NCBI GenBank assembly: GCA_038237745.1
Contig: JBBRYJ010000001.1
Span: 62,001 to 126,000 of the forward strand
Direction: 5' to 3'
Length of the DNA stretch: 64,000 nucleotides
Origin: DASQEH01 sp038237745
GTDB lineage: Bacteria > Actinomycetota > Actinomycetes > Propionibacteriales > Nocardioidaceae
The position numbers were made by a program, and so were the translations under genes. This document shows positions 60,759-64,000 of this stretch, piece by piece; position 1 is the first letter of the stretch; every line of letters begins with the position of its first letter. The notes under the pieces are model-generated. The model saw nothing but the letters and a program-made list of their open reading frames with translations. It did not search any database and was not told where the DNA came from.

Positions 60759-61697
60759 CTAGAGGCCACTACCAGTGCCGCCGACGTCCAGGTTGGTGAC
60801 GTGCGGTTGAGCGGTCGACACCATCCCCCTGATATAGCCTCTCGAGAACCTCGTTTCCAGACGACGCTGGAAGACGGTGAACAACGCGGTGAGCGCCCAG
60901 TAGATGCCTGCGACGACGATGTAGGCCTCCAGGTTCTTGAAGTCGGCCTTGCCGGCGAGCTGGGACCGTCGGAAGATCTCGGCGCTGGCGGCCGTGACGC
61001 CCAAGAAGGAGACCAGAGCCGTGTCCTTCATCATCGCGATGAACTCGTTGCCGGTCGGAGGGATGATGACCCGGAACGCCTGCGGGAGGACTACCTTGCG
61101 CATCTTCTGCCCGTGTGTCATTCCCAGCGCATCTGCGGCCTCACCCTGACCTCCCGCCACGGACTGGATACCTGCCCGGAAGATCTCGGTCATGTAGGCG
61201 CCGTAGTTCAGGCCGAGGGCGATGGTCCCGGCAACCGCAGCTTCGAGGGCCAGCGCGTCTGTCAGACCCGGACCGAAGGCACCGGGATACCGCTCCACCA
61301 GGTTCCTCCCCAGTTGAGGAAGCGCCAGATAGATGAGAAACATCTGCACGATGAGTGGGGTGCCGCGAAAGAAGGAGACATAGAACCCGGAGATACCATG
61401 AGCGATCGGGTTCCTGGACAGCCGGCCCAATGCGCCGAGCGCCGCGAGGGTGACCGCGAGCACGATTCCGCCGACGGCGATGAACAACGTGTACCTGAGG
61501 CCACCGGCTATGAAGGTGACGTTGTCACGCATCCATTGGGTGTCGAAACCAGCGAAGACGAAGAAGACAGCGAGAACCACGAAGATCGCCAGCCACACCA
61601 CCGCCACCTTCAACCGGAACGGCACCCGGGCACTGGCGAGCGCCAGCCGTTCCATCCGGTCGCCCCGAGCAGTTCTGTTCCGGGGAGTCGCGCTCAT
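60759..61697 (-). CDS. Polar amino-acid ABC transporter permease
   Basis: A 312-residue permease with about 6-7 hydrophobic segments. The EAA loop is seen as GEAADALGMTHGQKMRKVVLPQA (landmark EAADALGMTHGQ, about residues 186-197). HisMQ-family marks include FFRGTPLIVQM and LNYGAYMTEIFRAGIQSV. A single permease gene suggests a homodimer. ATG 61697 starts it, 19 bp after the binding-protein gene. Confidence 0.93.
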   Translation of the reverse strand: MSATPRNRTARGDRMERLALASARVPFRLKVAVVWLAIFVVLAVFFVFAGFDTQWMRDNVTFIAGGLRYTLFIAVGGIVLAVTLAALGALGRLSRNPIAHGISGFYVSFFRGTPLIVQMFLIYLALPQLGRNLVERYPGAFGPGLTDALALEAAVAGTIALGLNYGAYMTEIFRAGIQSVAGGQGEAADALGMTHGQKMRKVVLPQAFRVIIPPTGNEFIAMMKDTALVSFLGVTAASAEIFRRSQLAGKADFKNLEAYIVVAGIYWALTALFTVFQRRLETRFSRGYIRGMVSTAQPHVTNLDVGGTGSGL

Positions 61698-61716
61698 CGG
61701 GGGGTCTGGGAGCAGG

Positions 61717-62619
61717 TCACTGCTTCGCCGTCAGGTCCGTTCCGTGGTACCACTTCTTCGAGAGCGTCGTCAAAGTGCCGTCGGAGTGCATGTCCTTGAC
61801 GATTGAGTTGACCTCGTCCTCGAAGCTTGCGGGGTCGAGGGTCGCGCTCTTGTCGATCGCCACGGCAAGCGGCTCGTAGAAGATCGGTTGCCCCACGATC
61901 TTCACCGGGTTACCGGCGTCGATGTATCCCTGGGCTGTGGTGAGCGAGGTGATCACTGCATCGAGGCGGGTGCCGTCACCGAGCGCGAGATCCTGCAGGG
62001 CGGTGGTGTCGGTGTCGTACCCGGAGACGACCGCGCCGTCGATGACGAAGTCGAACTTGAAACCCTTGATCGCCAGGGTCTTGTTCAGGTACTGCTCGTA
62101 CGTGCACGCGCTGCATACACCGATCTTCTTGCCGTCCAGGTCAGTGGTCAGGTCGGTCACGCTGGTGTTGTCCTTGTTGACGACCACGACTGCCGGTGTG
62201 TAGTAGTACGGCTCGGTGAAGTCGAGAACCTTCTGACGGTCGTTGGTCGGCGTCATCGAGCCCACGCTCATGTCCCAACGCCCATTCCACCCTCCGGCCG
62301 TGATGATGTCCCACGAGGGCGTCTCCCACGCGATGTCCACGCCGAGACGTTTTGCGATCTCGGTGGCGACGTCTATGTCGAAGCCGACGTAGTCACCGGT
62401 CTTCTTGTCGAGAGACGACTGAGGCGGATACGCGGGGTCGGTGGAGACCGTCAGCGTGCCCGCGTCGCATACCTTGGCCAACAGGTCGCCCGAAGCACTC
62501 GTCGTCGAACAGACACTACCGTCGGACGCAGCCGTCTTCGTGGAGTCGTTGCTCCCACACGCCGCCAGCGGCAGTGCGAGAATGCTCACGAGTGCGACAA
62601 GAGCGCGATGACCACGCAT
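61717..62619 (-). CDS. ABC transporter substrate-binding lipoprotein, amino-acid type
   Basis: A 300-residue lipoprotein with a signal peptide and lipobox LPLAACGSN (cysteine near residue 21). Two SBP_bac_3 lobes follow, with TLTVSTDPAYPPQSSLDKKTG (landmark STDPAYPP), GFDIDVATEIAKRLG, DMSVGSMTPTNDRQKVLDFTEPYYYTPAVVV and GKKIGVCSACTYEQYL (each is a landmark only). ATG 62619 with AGGAGG upstream is the start. Neighbours suggest the ligand is an amine or methylated amino acid processed by the GcvT-like and FAD enzymes; not proven. Confidence 0.9.
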   Translation of the reverse strand: MRGHRALVALVSILALPLAACGSNDSTKTAASDGSVCSTTSASGDLLAKVCDAGTLTVSTDPAYPPQSSLDKKTGDYVGFDIDVATEIAKRLGVDIAWETPSWDIITAGGWNGRWDMSVGSMTPTNDRQKVLDFTEPYYYTPAVVVVNKDNTSVTDLTTDLDGKKIGVCSACTYEQYLNKTLAIKGFKFDFVIDGAVVSGYDTDTTALQDLALGDGTRLDAVITSLTTAQGYIDAGNPVKIVGQPIFYEPLAVAIDKSATLDPASFEDEVNSIVKDMHSDGTLTTLSKKWYHGTDLTAKQ

Positions 62620-62765
62620 GTGGGTCCTCCTGGGAATGCCGGTCGGGTTGGGTGAACAATGACACGAACGCGTCGGTATTGGAATCACCGGCATGCAACG
62701 ATTTGACGATATGACGGCCACTATAAGTCACTATGCGACCACCGACAGGCTGAATCGTCGACTGG

Positions 62766-64000
62766 TTACTCGGGTTCCGTATCCTGGGGATGAGGGTGGT
62801 GCGGACGACGGAGAGGTCGCTTGACGGCCTGCCGGGACGACGCCCGTAGCCTGTCGACCGCCTGGACGGCAGCCCCTCGGCGCTCCATCGCCTTTCGGCG
62901 CTTCTCACGCTGACGTGTTCGGTCCTCGATGTCGATCTCGCGCAGGACCCGCTCGACGTTGGCGAGCAGCGTGCCATTCAGCACCCACCGCTCGGAGTTC
63001 TCCTGAGGGTTGACCATGAGGAGCTCTGTGAGCCTGACCCTTGCCTCACGGACGGTGTCCAGGGCCGTAGCCAGTACCGAGTCGTCCGGGTCGGAGTCTG
63101 TCTCCGCCTCCATGCGGACGAGCCTGCCAAAGGCTTGGACGGCCGCCGCGAGGTCGCGTAGCAACACCGCGAACACCTCCCGCTCGTCGGGCGAGTAGGC
63201 CCCCTTGTCGTCGGACCCCGTGGAGGTCACCTGGTCGACGACCGCCCGGCAGAGTCCGCGAAGGGCCACTGTGCAGTGCTCGAGGGCGTCCAGACCGCTG
63301 CGCAGGCTCGGGGCGGTGTCCATGGTTCCGAGAGCGCGGACGTTCAGCTTTCGGCTCTCGTCGGCGTAGGTAAGGGCCCGGTCGGCCCGGACGATCCGAC
63401 CGGCGAGCGTGCGGGTGTCTGAAAGCCACTTCTCGGCCCTCTCCACCGACAGACCGCTCACCATCTCGTCGGCCATTCGGCTGAGGAGGTCACTCATGTT
63501 CTGTGCGTACGCCTCGACCGCCTCTCCGGCCGAGCGCGACTGCACGGGACCCGGCAGCACCACGTTGTACAGCACCCCGACGGCAGCACCCACCAGGGTC
63601 TCGGTGATCCGGCCGAACGCGGACCCACCGGCTCCGCCCACCGCGAGCACCAACATCGCGCTGATGGGTACCTCGAGGAGCTGGTCGCGCAGGTGAAGGA
63701 GCTGGCCGATCAGGATCGAGGCGGCGATGAGAGCGGCCAGACTCGCCGCGTTGAAATGGAAGAGGTCGGAGAACAGCAAGGCCAAGAAGACGCCGGAGAC
63801 GACGCTCGCGGTCCTCTCCACTCCGCTTCTCAGGGTGCTGTACAGGGTCACCTGCACGACCAGAAGTGCCGTCAGCGGAGCAAGGAGGGGTTTCGTACCG
63901 GGAAAGAAACGCTCCGCCACGACATAGGCGGCAGTCGCCGCCACGGTGAGCCTCACTGCGCGGACGATTGCCTGTCGCCCGCGCTCGCGGGCTCTGGTGA
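62766..64000 (-). CDS. FUSC/aromatic-acid-exporter-like membrane protein (start beyond window edge)
   Basis: The frame ends at 62766 and stays open to the right edge. Upstream of the in-frame GTG at 63956 it continues as RARERGRQAIVRAVRLT, the expected N-terminal basic helix, so the true start lies outside the window. The visible part has about 5-6 transmembrane segments (first 140 residues) and a long hydrophilic helical domain (about 140-395) ending in a His/Pro/Arg-rich tail. This is the FUSC/ArAE plan, linked with export of aromatic acids. It lies upstream of the amino-acid importer on the same strand. Confidence 0.8.
   Translation of the reverse strand, partial: TRARERGRQAIVRAVRLTVAATAAYVVAERFFPGTKPLLAPLTALLVVQVTLYSTLRSGVERTASVVSGVFLALLFSDLFHFNAASLAALIAASILIGQLLHLRDQLLEVPISAMLVLAVGGAGGSAFGRITETLVGAAVGVLYNVVLPGPVQSRSAGEAVEAYAQNMSDLLSRMADEMVSGLSVERAEKWLSDTRTLAGRIVRADRALTYADESRKLNVRALGTMDTAPSLRSGLDALEHCTVALRGLCRAVVDQVTSTGSDDKGAYSPDEREVFAVLLRDLAAAVQAFGRLVRMEAETDSDPDDSVLATALDTVREARVRLTELLMVNPQENSERWVLNGTLLANVERVLREIDIEDRTRQREKRRKAMERRGAAVQAVDRLRASSRQAVKRPLRRPHHPHPQDTEPE

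Overview
This is a 64 kb high-GC chromosomal window from an actinobacterium. The evidence is the CysM-CysO-Mec sulfur-carrier cysteine pathway, actinobacterial small families (DUF2017 beside clpS, DUF3039, DUF3048, DUF3311, DUF3618), an MsiK-type sugar ABC ATPase, an ANTAR regulator, many GTG starts and short NTGA gene overlaps. A Nocardioides-like Propionibacteriales host is my guess from the overall gene mix and is not proven. I saw no phage, transposase, CRISPR array or replication origin. Both window edges cut a gene: an SLC13/ArsB-like permease on the left and a FUSC-type membrane protein on the right.

Region 1 (1-15.2 kb) is mostly housekeeping. It holds a MarR-controlled divergent transporter pair, aminopeptidase P, a lone GroES-like protein, DUF3618, Bcp peroxiredoxin and an unusual short-variable-arm tRNA-Leu(UAG). 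The tightly packed block rph-rdgB, MBL hydrolase and murI follows. Next come a double GNAT protein, mec-cysO-cysM, clpS-DUF2017, and the NAD salvage genes pncB and pncA with a GAF-GGDEF gene wedged between them.

Region 2 (15.2-31.1 kb) covers metabolism and envelope: type II NADH dehydrogenase, a DUF3311/MctP monocarboxylate symporter pair, an exported M1 peptidase and 4-hydroxyphenylpyruvate dioxygenase with a divergent Lrp regulator. Then follow an orphan MsiK-like ATPase, a degenerate 21-22 bp tandem repeat, an MFS pump joined to a secreted M43 peptidase and DUF3039, a secreted GH114 enzyme, YqgE, malic enzyme, a DUF3048 lipoprotein, and an NlpC/P60 protein preceded by a clear cyclic-di-AMP (ydaO) riboswitch.

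Region 3 (31.5-35.8 kb) is a complete selenocysteine insertion locus: selD on the minus strand, then selC (tRNA-Sec), selA and selB on the plus strand. The tRNA-Sec has unusual features, notably C33 before the UCA anticodon.

Region 4 (35.8-48.5 kb) is the most interesting part. It is a sugar-nucleotide and glycan locus combining the heptose pathway (GmhA, HldE-like, and a GmhB-like phosphatase fused to a GT2 glycosyltransferase), UDP-glucose dehydrogenase plus UDP-glucuronate decarboxylase (UDP-xylose route), a TobZ/NodU-type carbamoyltransferase, two GT9 and two GT4-like transferases and an SDR. Seven of the eight plus-strand genes are chained by 1-4 bp (up to 7 bp) start/stop overlaps; the last appears to start at CTG. 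Its product is not known to me.

Region 5 (48.6-64 kb) has phosphoketolase, an SRPBCC protein, an MFS transporter, a membrane GGDEF-EAL enzyme and a GAF-ANTAR regulator. It ends with a probable catabolic island (TetR, GcvT-like protein, COG1233 FAD oxidoreductase, polar amino-acid ABC transporter) and the truncated FUSC gene.
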